64,000 bases of DNA from Thermoleophilaceae bacterium (GCA_030447725.1 JAUJOQ010000002.1:35048-99047); one strand, 5' to 3'; shown: positions 30,939-42,176, counted from the stretch's first letter. Program-made: numbers and translations. Notes: generated by a model from the letters alone, not told the origin.

Positions 30939-31778
30939 ATGCGTGAACTGAACGAGCACGAGATTCGGGACGGGCTTCGAGTTCTGGGGCTGACCAAGGA
31001 GTCGACTGCCCTTGTCCACTCCTCCTTACGGTCGTTCGGCCGAGTCGCAGGCGGCGCTGCAGCCGTGGCGCGAGCGATTGTCGCCGCTTGTGGGACTGTC
31101 GTGGTGCCATCCGGAACCTGGGAGCTAACTGGCGTTCCCGCGCCGCCCGGACGCGAACGCCCCAACAACGCCTACCGGCCCTCAAGCACGTGGGATGAGT
31201 TCGATCGACGGGTGGGACAGGCGGTGCCTTTCTCCGCCGGCCTGCCGATCGACCGCGACTTGGGCGCCATCTCCGAGGCGGTACGGCGCTCCGTCGACCA
31301 CGTACGCGGGCATCATCCGCTGTTCTCCTTCCTGGCCACGGGGCCGCTGTCCGAGGCGGTCATCGCCGAGGTTCGCCTCGATTGGCCGCTGGGACCAATC
31401 GAGGCTCTCGCCGAGCTGGACGGCGAAGTCCTGCTTCTCGGCGTCGGGCATGCGGCCAACACGGCGGTCCATCTCGCCGAGCAGCGCCTCGGCCGCTCCC
31501 GGTTCTACAGGTATGCGAAGTTGGCGCCCGGCGTTTGGGGCGAACTCCCGAACATCCCCGGCGAGAGCCACCGGTTCGACGATCTCGAGCCCGCACTTCG
31601 TGCTTCGACCCGTGAGGTCACCATCGGTACGTGCCGAGCGCGGCTCGTGAGGGTTCGGGATGTGCTCCAACAGGCCACGGCGGCGGTTGCTCGTGACGCT
31701 GGGGTTCTCCTGTGCGATGACGACAAGTGCCGGTGCGTCGCAGCCCGGCGCCAGAGAGAAGCGGTACTCGGACGCTGA
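30939..31778 (+). CDS. AAC(3)-family N-acetyltransferase-like protein
   Basis: 279 residues from the ATG at 30939. Family blocks: ALVHSSLRSFGRVAGGAAAV, TVVVPSGTWELTG, HHPLFSFLATGP and EVLLLGVGHAANTAVHLAEQ, matching the antibiotic 3-N-acetyltransferase/YokD fold that uses acetyl-CoA. Whether it modifies aminoglycosides cannot be told; many chromosomal homologues have unknown substrates. Divergent from the proline-rich gene. The frame is open upstream to 30786 but that part looks non-coding. Confidence 0.78.
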   Translation: MRELNEHEIRDGLRVLGLTKESTALVHSSLRSFGRVAGGAAAVARAIVAACGTVVVPSGTWELTGVPAPPGRERPNNAYRPSSTWDEFDRRVGQAVPFSAGLPIDRDLGAISEAVRRSVDHVRGHHPLFSFLATGPLSEAVIAEVRLDWPLGPIEALAELDGEVLLLGVGHAANTAVHLAEQRLGRSRFYRYAKLAPGVWGELPNIPGESHRFDDLEPALRASTREVTIGTCRARLVRVRDVLQQATAAVARDAGVLLCDDDKCRCVAARRQREAVLGR

Positions 31779-31975
31779 GTTCAGCCAGCCGGCTGCGGCG
31801 ATTCCCCTAGTGCTTCGGCGAGCCTCTACATGTCGAACACGGCCGCCCGAGCACGAGCTGAGTCGGGATGGCGTTTGGCTATCCGCCGTTCGCGCGACTG
31901 TGACTCGAGCGTCACGAGCCAAGCGGCCGCCGGCGGCATCAACGGCCTGAGTGTCCCGCAGCGTCGGCGAAGCTC

Positions 31976-34270
<2,295 letters not shown>

Positions 34271-34289
34271 GGCGTGCCTCTCCATCGGT

Positions 34290-34312
34290 TACTTACTTGT
34301 TGTAAGCAAGTG
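34290..34312. promoter_or_regulatory. Inverted repeat upstream of lon
   Basis: Minus-strand ACTTG-N7-CAAGT overlaps CTTAC-N5-GTAAG, about 20-40 bases before the lon start. It may be an operator in the lon promoter. It does not match the HspR inverted repeat (CTTGAGT-N7-ACTCAAG) well, so the regulator is unknown. Confidence 0.4.
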
Positions 34313-34366
34313 TAGCCATCGCGTCGGGCCGTCACGAGGCGTACGCGCCGGGAGGCGTGAAAGGCT

Positions 34367-35065
34367 ATGGCTCTGATGAGCGAATCCCCCTCTCCCGCTC
34401 GCGAGGCGGCCGCCGCCGCCGCGGTAGAGCTGATCGAGCCAGGGATGACGATCGGGCTCGGCTCGGGGCGTGCCGTGTGGCGCCTGGTCGAGCTGATCTC
34501 CGAGCGCTGGCCCGAGGGCCCGGAGCTGCGGGTCGCGGTGGCCTCCGACCGCACTCAGGCGCGCGTGATGGAGGCGGGCATCGGGCTCGTGGAGCTCGAC
34601 GGCTCGATCGAGCTCGACCTGGCCCTGGACGGAGCAGACGAGGTGGATGCCGAGCTGCGCCTTATCAAGGGCGGCGGCGGTGCCCTGCTGCGCGAGAAGA
34701 TCGTGGTGGCCGCCGCACGGCGGTTCGTGGTGGTGGCCGAGAGTGCGAAGCGGGTGGAGAGACTAGGGGAGGGGTTCCGGCTGCCGGTGGAGGTCGTGCA
34801 GTTCGCCTGGCCGGACACCAGGCATCGAGTGGCGGCGCTGCTGCCCGAGCCCGAGCTGCGCGAGGAGGACGGCGCGCCGTTCGTGACCGACGAGGGACAC
34901 TTCATCCTCGACTGCCCGCTGCCTGCTGATGTCGATGTGGACGAGCTGGATGTCGCGCTCCAGCGCCTCCCGGGCGTGGTGGAGCACGGGCTGTTCATCG
35001 GGCTCACCGAGCGGGCGTTGCTCGGCACACCCGAGGGGCGCGTCGAGGTCCTCGGAGCCGGTTGA
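34367..35065 (+). CDS. rpiA: Ribose-5-phosphate isomerase A
   Basis: 232 residues. MTIGLGSGRAVWRLVELI is the phosphate-binding N-terminus; DLALDGADEVDAELRLIKGGGGALLREKIV carries the catalytic region (Asp/Glu/Lys); GVVEHGLFIGLTERAL closes the family pattern. It interconverts ribose 5-phosphate and ribulose 5-phosphate, the substrate of the phosphoribulokinase at 19.6 kb. Confidence 0.94.
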   Translation: MALMSESPSPAREAAAAAAVELIEPGMTIGLGSGRAVWRLVELISERWPEGPELRVAVASDRTQARVMEAGIGLVELDGSIELDLALDGADEVDAELRLIKGGGGALLREKIVVAAARRFVVVAESAKRVERLGEGFRLPVEVVQFAWPDTRHRVAALLPEPELREEDGAPFVTDEGHFILDCPLPADVDVDELDVALQRLPGVVEHGLFIGLTERALLGTPEGRVEVLGAG

Positions 35066-35114
35066 GAATGCCCGCGGGGCGCGACAGGCGCAGCCCACAC
35101 CGCTGGCAGCCAAA

Positions 35115-36590
35115 CTAGGGCGGGGTCCCCACGCCCACGCTAGAGGCGCCCACGCTAGAGGTTTCCACCGTGGTCCGGTAGACGAGCCTCGACACGCCGG
35201 CGCCGGGCTGGATGGTCTCGATCACGAACCGGGCCGGGACGCTGCCCTTGCGCTTCAGCTGCTCGACGGTCTGCCCATCCAGCGCCAGCTCGACGAGCCC
35301 GGATTCGTCGCGCGCGATCGAGAAGGCGACCGGATTGCCGGTACGACCGGAGACGTCCAGGCGGGCAGTTCCTTCACAGGGCGAAGGGGCGTCGCCGGGG
35401 CAGCCAACGGTCGCGAGGGCGGTGCTCGAGCCGTGACGGCTTTCGAGCGACTGCGGCAAGGAGGCATTGTTGAAGACGGCGCCCGCGGGCGCGTCGCGCT
35501 GCACGTCCTCGCAGCGCCCGGCCAGGCTCGTGAAGAAGTCGAAGCGGTCGAGGATCAGAGTGTCGGATCCGTCGCCGCACTGCACGTCGTCGCGGGCGCC
35601 ATCGCGGATGTCCATCCGGTCATCGCCGGGGCCGCCGCTCACGCTGTCCCGCCCTCGCCCGGCGATGATCCTGTCCGGACCCGAGCCCCCGGTTATCTCG
35701 TCCGGGCCCTTGCCGCCGATCAACCGGTCGCCGGGGTCGTCCGGCGTCGAGGGCTCGTCGCCTGTGAGACCGTCACTTCCCGCGCGCCCGATCGCGACGT
35801 CGGATCCTGGGCCGGTCACGAGACCGTTGTTCTCGGAGTTGCCCACGAGCACGTCGTCTCCGCTCCCGCCGGTCAGCGACTCGATGTCACCCGGGATCAG
35901 GTCGCGCTCGCCGCGGGCGCCGTCGTCGCGGTCACCGGCGAGGTCGGCCCGGATGTCGCCGCTGCGCTCGCTGTAGGAGACGAAGTCGGACGACCCGCCG
36001 ATGTCTGAGATCGTGTCGCTTCCGTCGGGCGAGCCGTCGGCGATGAAGGCGTCGTCCCCTCCTCCACCGCGCAGGCGGTCATCGCCGGGCCCCCCCACGA
36101 AGGTGGCGTTCGCGCGAGTACGGAGCAGATCCCTGCCGGTACCCCCGTGCAGGGAGCCTTCGGTGAAGCCGGCGCGGACGCGGTCGTTGCCTGCGCCGGC
36201 CATGACGACGATGCCGCCTTTGGCGGCGATCAGCACCTCGTCGAACGCTGCCCTATCCGGCTTGTCCCCCAAGGTGACACGCATGTTGGCCTGCTCGAAA
36301 GCTTCGAGGCTGCAGGCGACGGCGCGCCTGCCCCTTGGCCGGCAGCCCCGGCCCGGCGTGATCCCGGCCCCGTCGGCTATCACGACGCTCGCGCCGCGGT
36401 TTGTCACGCGCAGGCGGTTGCGCTCCCCGGGCCGGGCAAGCACGATCACCAATCCCCCCAGCTGCGGCTGGTCTCCCCGGTCGGTGGTCGGGAAGGTCTC
36501 GAGATGGGCGGTGCTGGCGCCAGCCGGCGCCGAGGCCGAGCAGGCAATCGCGAGCACGGCGAGGGGAAGCAGCTTCGAGCGGAGTGTCAT
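35115..36590 (-). CDS. Secreted RTX-like (hemolysin-type calcium-binding repeat) protein
   Basis: 491 residues from the ATG at 36590, which has GGGGGAG upstream. Signal peptide (KLLPLAVLAIACSASAPAGA), then many glycine/aspartate nonapeptides such as GGPGDDRLRGGGGDD, GGSGDDVLVGNSENN, GGKGPDEITGGSGPDRI and GGPGDDRMDIRDG (about 140-370), and a C-terminal beta-rich domain (400-491). Such repeats bind Ca2+ outside the cell. A second, shorter RTX-like segment is on the DUF4430 protein at 52.1 kb. Function unknown. Confidence 0.8.
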   Translation of the reverse strand: MTLRSKLLPLAVLAIACSASAPAGASTAHLETFPTTDRGDQPQLGGLVIVLARPGERNRLRVTNRGASVVIADGAGITPGRGCRPRGRRAVACSLEAFEQANMRVTLGDKPDRAAFDEVLIAAKGGIVVMAGAGNDRVRAGFTEGSLHGGTGRDLLRTRANATFVGGPGDDRLRGGGGDDAFIADGSPDGSDTISDIGGSSDFVSYSERSGDIRADLAGDRDDGARGERDLIPGDIESLTGGSGDDVLVGNSENNGLVTGPGSDVAIGRAGSDGLTGDEPSTPDDPGDRLIGGKGPDEITGGSGPDRIIAGRGRDSVSGGPGDDRMDIRDGARDDVQCGDGSDTLILDRFDFFTSLAGRCEDVQRDAPAGAVFNNASLPQSLESRHGSSTALATVGCPGDAPSPCEGTARLDVSGRTGNPVAFSIARDESGLVELALDGQTVEQLKRKGSVPARFVIETIQPGAGVSRLVYRTTVETSSVGASSVGVGTPP

Positions 36591-36698
36591 GCTCCCCCCA
36601 GACCGCGGGGCCCCCCGAAGTTGCGGCAGAGACATCACGGTCGGGCCAGGCGCGGCGACTGCTGGGTATCGGCGCTGGGCAGCAGTACAGCTGATGCC

Positions 36699-37433
36699 TC
36701 ACAGTCCATCCGCGGGCACCTCAGCCCGTCCCGCACGCCGGCGGTCGCCGGGCGGGCGTGGCAGCAGGCGCACCTCGCGGGCGAAGTTCTGCGCCGCGGT
36801 GAGATAGACCGCCTGGCGCAGGGTGACGCGCAGGGTGGCCGTCCCGGAGGCGGTCGCACCCGCTCCCTCGCCCTCGATTGCGCCCACGGCTGCCGCGCCG
36901 CCCGCCCCGGCACGCAGATCCAGCAGCTCCACGTCCTCGAGGGCCAGCAGCGTGCGTCCGGGACCCTCGCGAGCGTCGGTCGAGATGAGCACGTCGACCC
37001 GCGCGCCCGGGGCCGAGCCGGCCAGGGCATCGCCCCCCGCCACCGCCACCTCGACGGCCCTCTCACCCCGGCGCAGCGGCGCCGGGCCGCGCGCCCCGGC
37101 CTCGCCCCCAGCGGCAGGACCGAAGACGGCGGAGGTCACATAGCTGCCCTTCGTCAGCGGCGCCGCCACCGGCAGCCCCGCGGCTTCCTGAGCCGCCACC
37201 AGGCCGTCCGGAGGGGCGAAGCGCTCGGGTACCTGGCGCACCGCGACGTCCGCTCGGCGCAGCTCCTGCCCCGCGGGCACGTCGCGGGCGGCGGTGAGCA
37301 CCGGCACCAGCCCGCCGACCGACGCCTCCACCTCCCGCATCCGGCTGCCAACCTCTGAGGCCGCCAGGCCTCCGCACGCCAGGGCCAGCGACAGGAACAG
37401 GAACGCGCGCCTGCGGCGCGCCCGCGCGCTCAC
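36699..37433 (-). CDS. cpaB: CpaB/RcpC-like SAF-domain pilus protein
   Basis: 244 residues: basic N-terminus and membrane segment (RRRAFLFLSLALACGGLAA), then the SAF domain with VPVLTAARDVPAGQELRRADVAVRQVPERF, which is the CpaB hallmark, and a C-terminal RcpC-like domain (RVDVLISTD). CpaB acts in the envelope part of Tad systems. GTG at 37433 overlaps the histidine-kinase stop as GTGA, so it is coupled to the two-component genes rather than to cpaF-tadBC nine kilobases away. Confidence 0.82.
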   Translation of the reverse strand: MSARARRRRAFLFLSLALACGGLAASEVGSRMREVEASVGGLVPVLTAARDVPAGQELRRADVAVRQVPERFAPPDGLVAAQEAAGLPVAAPLTKGSYVTSAVFGPAAGGEAGARGPAPLRRGERAVEVAVAGGDALAGSAPGARVDVLISTDAREGPGRTLLALEDVELLDLRAGAGGAAAVGAIEGEGAGATASGTATLRVTLRQAVYLTAAQNFAREVRLLPRPPGDRRRAGRAEVPADGL

Positions 37434-38161
37434 GACTCCGCGGACCCGCTCTCGACACGCAGCGGCAGCTCAACCGAGGCGACCGTGCCGTGCTCGCCAC
37501 GGTCGAGCGCCACGCTCCCGCCCGCCTCCTCCGCCGCCCGGGCGACGATTGCGAGCCCGCGCCCACGGCGGGCGTCGCGGGAAGCGCCGGGGGCTCGGCG
37601 CCGGTCCGCCCCGCTGCGCTGCTGTGCCGGCCCCGCGTCACGCACCTCGATCAGCGCGCGGCCGTCCACCGCGCGCCCACGCAGCTCCACCGGACCCGAT
37701 CCGTGCTCGATCGCGTTGGCCAGCAGGTTGCCGAATGCCTGGGCCAGGCGACCGGGGTCCGCCCGCACCGCCGCCGGCTCGCCCTCCCAGCGCATCCGCA
37801 GGCGCCTGCCCTGTGACTGCGCCGCCGGGTGCCAGCCGGCAGCGGCGCCTCGCAGCACCCGATCGAGGGCAACGGTCCGCGGTCGGACCGGCGCGCGAGC
37901 TCCGCTACGCGCTGCGTCGAGGTCGGCCAGGCCGGCCCGCATCCGCTCGAGCTGGGACTCGAACATCAGCGCCCGGCGCAACCCGCCCGGCTCGCGCCGC
38001 AGCGCCGCGGCGGCCAGCCCGATAGCGGTGGCAGGACCCCTTAGCTCATGCTCGGCCTGCGCCACCCGCTCCAGCCGGCTGCGAAACCGGACCAAAACCA
38101 CCGCGCAGCCCACCGCCACGGCCCATCCCGTCGCGGCCAGGCCGATACCGACCGCCGTCAC
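37430..38161 (-). CDS. Small membrane histidine kinase
   Basis: 243 residues: one membrane segment near the N-terminus (VGIGLAATGWAVAVGCAVVL), an HisKA-like helix with the phospho-acceptor His in AEHELRGPATAIGL, and a short ATPase domain with N box FGNLLANAIEHG, a DxG element VRDAGPA and the G2-like GRGLAIVARAAEEAGG. There is almost no extracellular sensor, so it may read an intramembrane or partner signal. GTG at 38161 overlaps the regulator stop. Confidence 0.85.
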   Translation of the reverse strand: MTAVGIGLAATGWAVAVGCAVVLVRFRSRLERVAQAEHELRGPATAIGLAAAALRREPGGLRRALMFESQLERMRAGLADLDAARSGARAPVRPRTVALDRVLRGAAAGWHPAAQSQGRRLRMRWEGEPAAVRADPGRLAQAFGNLLANAIEHGSGPVELRGRAVDGRALIEVRDAGPAQQRSGADRRRAPGASRDARRGRGLAIVARAAEEAGGSVALDRGEHGTVASVELPLRVESGSAES

Positions 38162-38859
38162 GCCGCGTCCGTGAGCTTGTAGCCGACACCGCGCACGTTG
38201 ACCACCCATCCGCGCCCCGAGGGGCCGAGCTTGCGCCGCAGCCGGCACGCGTGGGCGTCGACCGTCCGCGTCTGCCCGATGGACACGTAGCCCCACACGT
38301 CGCGCAGCAGCTCGTTCTTCGACCTCACGCGAGTGGGATCCTCGGCCAGCGCCTGCAGCAGCGAGAACTCCTTGGCCGAGAGGTGCACGGCCCGCCCGCC
38401 GACGCGGACCGCGCGGGTGAGCGGGTCGAGGGTGAGCTCACCGACCCGCAGCACCCCCCGCCGCGGGCGCCCAGCCGCGCGCCGCAGCACGGCTCGTACC
38501 CGGCCCAGCAGCTCGCCATAGTGGAAGGGCTTGACCAGGTAGTCGTCCGCCCCTCGCGCGAAGCCGCGGACGCGATCGGCCTCCGCCGCCCGTCCGGTGA
38601 TCACGATCACCGGAAGGTCGGGGTCGAAGCGCGACGCGATGCCGTCGGCGCTACGCACACGGTCGAGCAGGTCAAGCCCGTGGGAGTCCTCCAGGCCGAG
38701 GTCGAGTAGAACCAGCGCCGGGTGGCGCACCTCGATCGCGCGAAGTCCCTCCCCGACGCCGCCGGCGCAGGCGACCTTGAAACCGTCAGCCGAGAGGTTA
38801 TCGGCCAGGAAGGCCCGGGTGGGCTCGTCGTCCTCCACGATCAACAGCGACTGCTTCAT
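38158..38859 (-). CDS. OmpR/PhoB-type response regulator
   Basis: 233 residues. Receiver with the acidic pair IVEDDEPT, phospho-acceptor Asp in LVLLDLGLED, and Lys in YLVKPFHYGELL; winged-helix domain ending in RTVDAHACRLRRKLG and VNVRGVGYKL. It heads the operon regulator-kinase-cpaB, so the Tad envelope protein is a likely target (inference). Confidence 0.95.
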   Translation of the reverse strand: MKQSLLIVEDDEPTRAFLADNLSADGFKVACAGGVGEGLRAIEVRHPALVLLDLGLEDSHGLDLLDRVRSADGIASRFDPDLPVIVITGRAAEADRVRGFARGADDYLVKPFHYGELLGRVRAVLRRAAGRPRRGVLRVGELTLDPLTRAVRVGGRAVHLSAKEFSLLQALAEDPTRVRSKNELLRDVWGYVSIGQTRTVDAHACRLRRKLGPSGRGWVVNVRGVGYKLTDAA

Positions 38860-39009
38860 GTCCGGTCAAGGAGCGGGAGCCCTGGAAATCGCCCCCCCTT
38901 GGGGGCATCTCGTGCAACCCACGTTGCAGTTCGTCCGGCGGGGAAGGGATCGGGGCTACGATGCCGACGCCCTCACGGCCGGCCTCGTCGTCCGGGAGCG
39001 CATCTCTCC

Positions 39010-39471
39010 ATGGACACCACTCGACGAGGCAACTACGAATCCGGCGCCGACTACGTCCTCGAGTACGGAGAGCTGCGGTTCACCTTCAACGAACGCGACT
39101 TCACCGAGCGAGTCGAGCAGGCCGCCGTCAAGCTCGGCTTCGTGTCCGGGCCACTCGGAGACGACGAGCGCGAGGACCTGGTCAACCTGGCCGTGAACGG
39201 CGAGGTGACCGACGCTCACTCCGACCTCGGCGAGCACATCGTCGAGTGCTGGTACGAGCTGCACGGTCCCTCCGATCGCTCACTCGTGCACTGGCTGCGC
39301 CGCCTGGTGTTCCGCGGCGCATGGCTCGATCAGCGGGTGATGGAGGGTGAGCTGGAGGTCATCTTCCATCAGGACACCCACTCGTTCGGCTACGCCCAGC
39401 CCGACCGCGGCTACGAGCCGATCGAGCTCTCCCCCGAGCCTTCCTGGAAGCGAGTGGCCTACCGCCGCTGA
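39010..39471 (+). CDS. Hypothetical acidic protein
   Basis: 153 residues from the ATG at 39010, rich in Asp/Glu, with no signal peptide or membrane segment. Sequence landmarks: GELRFTFNERDFTERVEQAAVKLGF and LVHWLRRLVFRGAWLD. I do not recognise a family. It stands alone between the response regulator (divergent) and the minus-strand group beginning at 39.5 kb. Coding seems likely because the composition is protein-like and the start falls where the frame becomes ordered. Confidence 0.6.
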   Translation: MDTTRRGNYESGADYVLEYGELRFTFNERDFTERVEQAAVKLGFVSGPLGDDEREDLVNLAVNGEVTDAHSDLGEHIVECWYELHGPSDRSLVHWLRRLVFRGAWLDQRVMEGELEVIFHQDTHSFGYAQPDRGYEPIELSPEPSWKRVAYRR

Positions 39472-39538
39472 GAGCGTAGGGTCCTCCGGCAACGTCCCGG
39501 CTGCGCTCCTCGCCTCCCCGAGAGCCTCCGGCTCCGGG

Positions 39539-39733
39539 TCAGCCGCGAAGCGTGCTTCGCAGCAGAAACCCTGCTATCGCGGCCACCACCAGCGCGAGGA
39601 ACGCCAGTCCCATCGACACCGAGGTGACGAGCGCGACTACGAAGAGCACCACTGCGGCGATTCCCGACCCGCCGGCCACGAGGCCGAGCGTGTAAGCGCG
39701 CTTCTCGCGCTGCCTGCGGCTCAATCCACCCAT
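39539..39733 (-). CDS. Small two-helix membrane protein
   Basis: 64 residues: basic N-terminus (GGLSRRQREKRAY) and two hydrophobic segments, about 14-36 and 40-58. It lies ten bases after the LOG gene. No family recognised. Confidence 0.55.
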   Translation of the reverse strand: MGGLSRRQREKRAYTLGLVAGGSGIAAVVLFVVALVTSVSMGLAFLALVVAAIAGFLLRSTLRG

Positions 39734-39743
39734 CTGCCGGAGA

Positions 39744-40469
39744 CTAGCTGCCCGCGTGGTCGCCGTCGGCCCGGGGGCGCCGATGCTCGACCTCGTGCAC
39801 CAGCTCCAGCACGCGATCGGGATCGTCGGTCACCTCGATTCTCGAGACATCCTCGGGGGAGATGTTGCCTTGCGCCAGCGCGGTGCCGCGCAGCCAGTCG
39901 ACGAGCCCGCTCCAGTAGGCGGAGCCGAACAGGATGATCGGGAAGTGCCTGATCTTCTCCGTCTGACGCAACGTCGCGGCTTCGAACAGCTCGTCGAGGG
40001 TGCCGAACCCGCCGGGGAAGACCACGAACGCGCTCGCGTAGCGCACGAACATCACCTTGCGGGTGAAGAAGTAGTGGAACTGCAGCCGTAGGTCCACCGA
40101 CGTGTTCAGTCCGACCTCGAGCGGCAGGTCGATCCCGAGCCCGATCGACGCCACACCCGCCTCCCGGGCGCCCTCGTTGGCCGCCTGCATGATCCCCGGG
40201 CCGCCGCCCGTGATGATCGCGAAGCCTTCGCCGCCGAGCCGCCGCGCGAGGTCGCGGGCGTGCCCGTACTCCGGATCGCCCGCCGGGGTCCGGGCCGATC
40301 CAAAGACGGACACCGCCTTGCCCACGTGCGCCAGCGTTGCGAAGCCGTTGCGCAGCTCCTCGGCGATCCGCTCGATGCGAGCGGCGTCGTCGAGCTTCGT
40401 GGCGATCGTGAGCGACTCCGCCTCTAGCAGCTCCTCGTCGGCGCTGGTGGGGTCGCGGGGCTCGGTCAA
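39744..40469 (-). CDS. LOG family (TIGR00730-type) phosphoribohydrolase-like protein
   Basis: 241 residues with AVSVFGSARTP, ITGGGPGIMQAANEGA and the family motif VFPGGFGTLDELFEA. LOG proteins hydrolyse nucleotide 5'-monophosphates such as cytokinin nucleotides to base plus ribose 5-phosphate; the bacterial role is often unclear. The start is a TTG at 40469 overlapping the Rho-like gene's stop as TTGA, so translation is coupled. Confidence 0.88.
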   Translation of the reverse strand: MTEPRDPTSADEELLEAESLTIATKLDDAARIERIAEELRNGFATLAHVGKAVSVFGSARTPAGDPEYGHARDLARRLGGEGFAIITGGGPGIMQAANEGAREAGVASIGLGIDLPLEVGLNTSVDLRLQFHYFFTRKVMFVRYASAFVVFPGGFGTLDELFEAATLRQTEKIRHFPIILFGSAYWSGLVDWLRGTALAQGNISPEDVSRIEVTDDPDRVLELVHEVEHRRPRADGDHAGS

Positions 40470-41623
40470 TCGAGCAGGTCGGCCCTGAGGGTGCCCGACC
40501 GGGCATCCGAGATCCGCGGCTCGCCGGCCTTCTCGGGCGGGTCGAGCCCAATGCGGGTGCTGGCCTGACGCTGGGCCTCCCAGGCCATGCCGGTGGCCGC
40601 GATCACGGTGACCGAGCCGCCCTCCTCGAGGTTGCGGGCCGACCCGAACACCCTCCGTGAGACGCCCGGGGCGAGCGACTCGAGGGAGTCGATCACCACG
40701 ACGGCGTCTCCGCCCCGCTCGGCCAAGCGCTTGGCGCGCTCGACCGCCAGCTCGGCGGCTTGGGCCTGAGCCTCGATCGAGCGGTAGAACGACCCGCCGG
40801 TCACCGGCACGTCGGTCTCGCGGGCCCAGTCTGTGACCTCCTCCGGGCGAACGCCGACGAGCACGACGCTCACCTGGAGGTCGCCGGCCTCCTCGTCGGC
40901 GAGAGTCGAGACGATCTCCCGGAGCAGCCGGGTGGCGCCGGCTCCCGGGCCGCCGGCCACGGCCACCCGGGAGCCCTTGCCCATCGGCACGGAGGCGAGC
41001 GCCTTCGGCGCGGGCAGGGTCTCCCTGGGGTGCACGGGCGTGAGGTCGTCGAAGTGCGGCCGCTCCTCGGGGGGCTCGGCGTCACGGCCGTTGACACTTT
41101 CCACGCGCACGAGCGAGGGGTGGCGCTCGTTGCGCCGGGCGCGACGCAGCGGCCCGCTGACCTCGTCGCCCGCGCGCAGCTCGCAGCGCCGGATCTGGGC
41201 GGGAGAGACATAGACGTCATTCGAGGGAGCAGCGCCGACGCGGATGAATCCACTGCTGTTGGGAAGGATGTCGAGCGTGCCGGTTACCGGCTCGCCGGAG
41301 GGGATGCCGTCCTCAGGCGCCTCGTAGGGCTCTTCGATGTGCGCGGGCTCGGCAGCGGTCTCCTCGACCTGGGGCCTAGACCGCGACCGCGATCGACCTC
41401 TGGACCTCGGCGCCGGCGCCTCTTCCCGGAGGTTGGCGTCTGCCTTGGCTCGGTCATCGGGTAGGGACCGGCCGCTGTCCTCGCCCTCGTCCCCCTTCAG
41501 GATCGCAGCGATCAGATCCTCCCTGCGCAGTGTGCGGTAGCCCTCGATCGTCAGCTCGGAGGCGATCGCGTGGAGATCGGCGAGCGGGCTGTCTTCGAGC
41601 TCCTGGCGCTGGAGAACTGACAC
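40466..41623 (-). CDS. Rho-like protein with degenerate ATPase (predicted pseudoenzyme)
   Basis: 385 residues that align with transcription terminator Rho: a Rho N-terminal helical domain (about 8-44), an Arg/Ser-rich spacer, the RNA-binding cold-shock-like domain (112-180; LDILPNSSGFIRV), and a shortened ATPase half (about 200-385). Known Rho has a P-loop APPKAGKT; here it is GGPGAGAT, without the lysine. Rho's DERPEEVTD is GVRPEEVTD. The Q-loop stretch between the Walker B strand and FGAARN is missing (IDSLESLAPGVSRRVFGSARN), and the R-loop region is cut. The ending RSGTLRADLL still matches. RNA binding without helicase action is likely. Confidence 0.85.
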   Translation of the reverse strand: MSVLQRQELEDSPLADLHAIASELTIEGYRTLRREDLIAAILKGDEGEDSGRSLPDDRAKADANLREEAPAPRSRGRSRSRSRPQVEETAAEPAHIEEPYEAPEDGIPSGEPVTGTLDILPNSSGFIRVGAAPSNDVYVSPAQIRRCELRAGDEVSGPLRRARRNERHPSLVRVESVNGRDAEPPEERPHFDDLTPVHPRETLPAPKALASVPMGKGSRVAVAGGPGAGATRLLREIVSTLADEEAGDLQVSVVLVGVRPEEVTDWARETDVPVTGGSFYRSIEAQAQAAELAVERAKRLAERGGDAVVVIDSLESLAPGVSRRVFGSARNLEEGGSVTVIAATGMAWEAQRQASTRIGLDPPEKAGEPRISDARSGTLRADLLD

Positions 41624-41691
41624 TGGGGACTGCTCCTTCAGGTGGCTTGCGGGCGGCGAAGGCTAACCGCTGGGGCGGCTCTCTAGGCCGA

Positions 41692-42150
41692 TCAGCCCTC
41701 GCGGGGCACCTCTCCGCGCCAGGCGCCGGTCGTGCCACCCTGGGACTCGATCAGCTCCTTGAAGCGCTCCAGGTCTCCCTCCACCCGCCGCTCGTCGAAG
41801 TTCAACGACGCGCCGAGCTTCTCCTTGATGCCCTCCGGTGCCCAGTCCATCTGGACCATGACGCGAGTGGTGCCGTCATCGATCTTGTGGAAGGTGACCA
41901 CGCCGGCGTTGTCCTTTCCGTCGACACTGCGCCAGGCCACGCGCTGCTCAGGCTCCTGCTCGGTGATCTCGGCATCCCACTCGTGCCGCGAGCCGCCGAG
42001 CTCCACGGTCCAGTGCAGGTGGCGGTCGTCGCGCTGGCGAATCTCCTGCACGCCCTCCATGAATCGCGGGAACTCCTCGAATTGGGTCCACTGGTCGTAC
42101 ACGCTCGCGATCGGTGCGTTCACCTCGATCGACTTCTCGATGTTCGCCAT
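41692..42150 (-). CDS. SRPBCC/polyketide-cyclase-like protein
   Basis: 152 residues: KSIEVNAPIASVYDQWTQFEEFPRFMEGV is the usual N-terminus of this START-like ligand-binding family, followed by HLHWTVELGGSRHEWDAEI and VMVQMDWAPEG. It binds unknown hydrophobic ligands. It is 26 bases downstream of folP and ahead of the Rho-like gene. Confidence 0.85.
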   Translation of the reverse strand: MANIEKSIEVNAPIASVYDQWTQFEEFPRFMEGVQEIRQRDDRHLHWTVELGGSRHEWDAEITEQEPEQRVAWRSVDGKDNAGVVTFHKIDDGTTRVMVQMDWAPEGIKEKLGASLNFDERRVEGDLERFKELIESQGGTTGAWRGEVPREG

Positions 42151-42176
42151 CTTTTCGGCTCCTTGGGACGGTCGGC

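Noticed and set aside
34290-34312. HspR (HAIR) operator at lon
   Set aside because: Only the CTTG half matches CTTGAGT-N7-ACTCAAG; listed instead as an unassigned inverted repeat.
35115-36590. RTX toxin with type I secretion
   Set aside because: It has an ordinary N-terminal signal peptide and no adjacent ABC/HlyD genes; RTX-like repeats alone do not make it a toxin.
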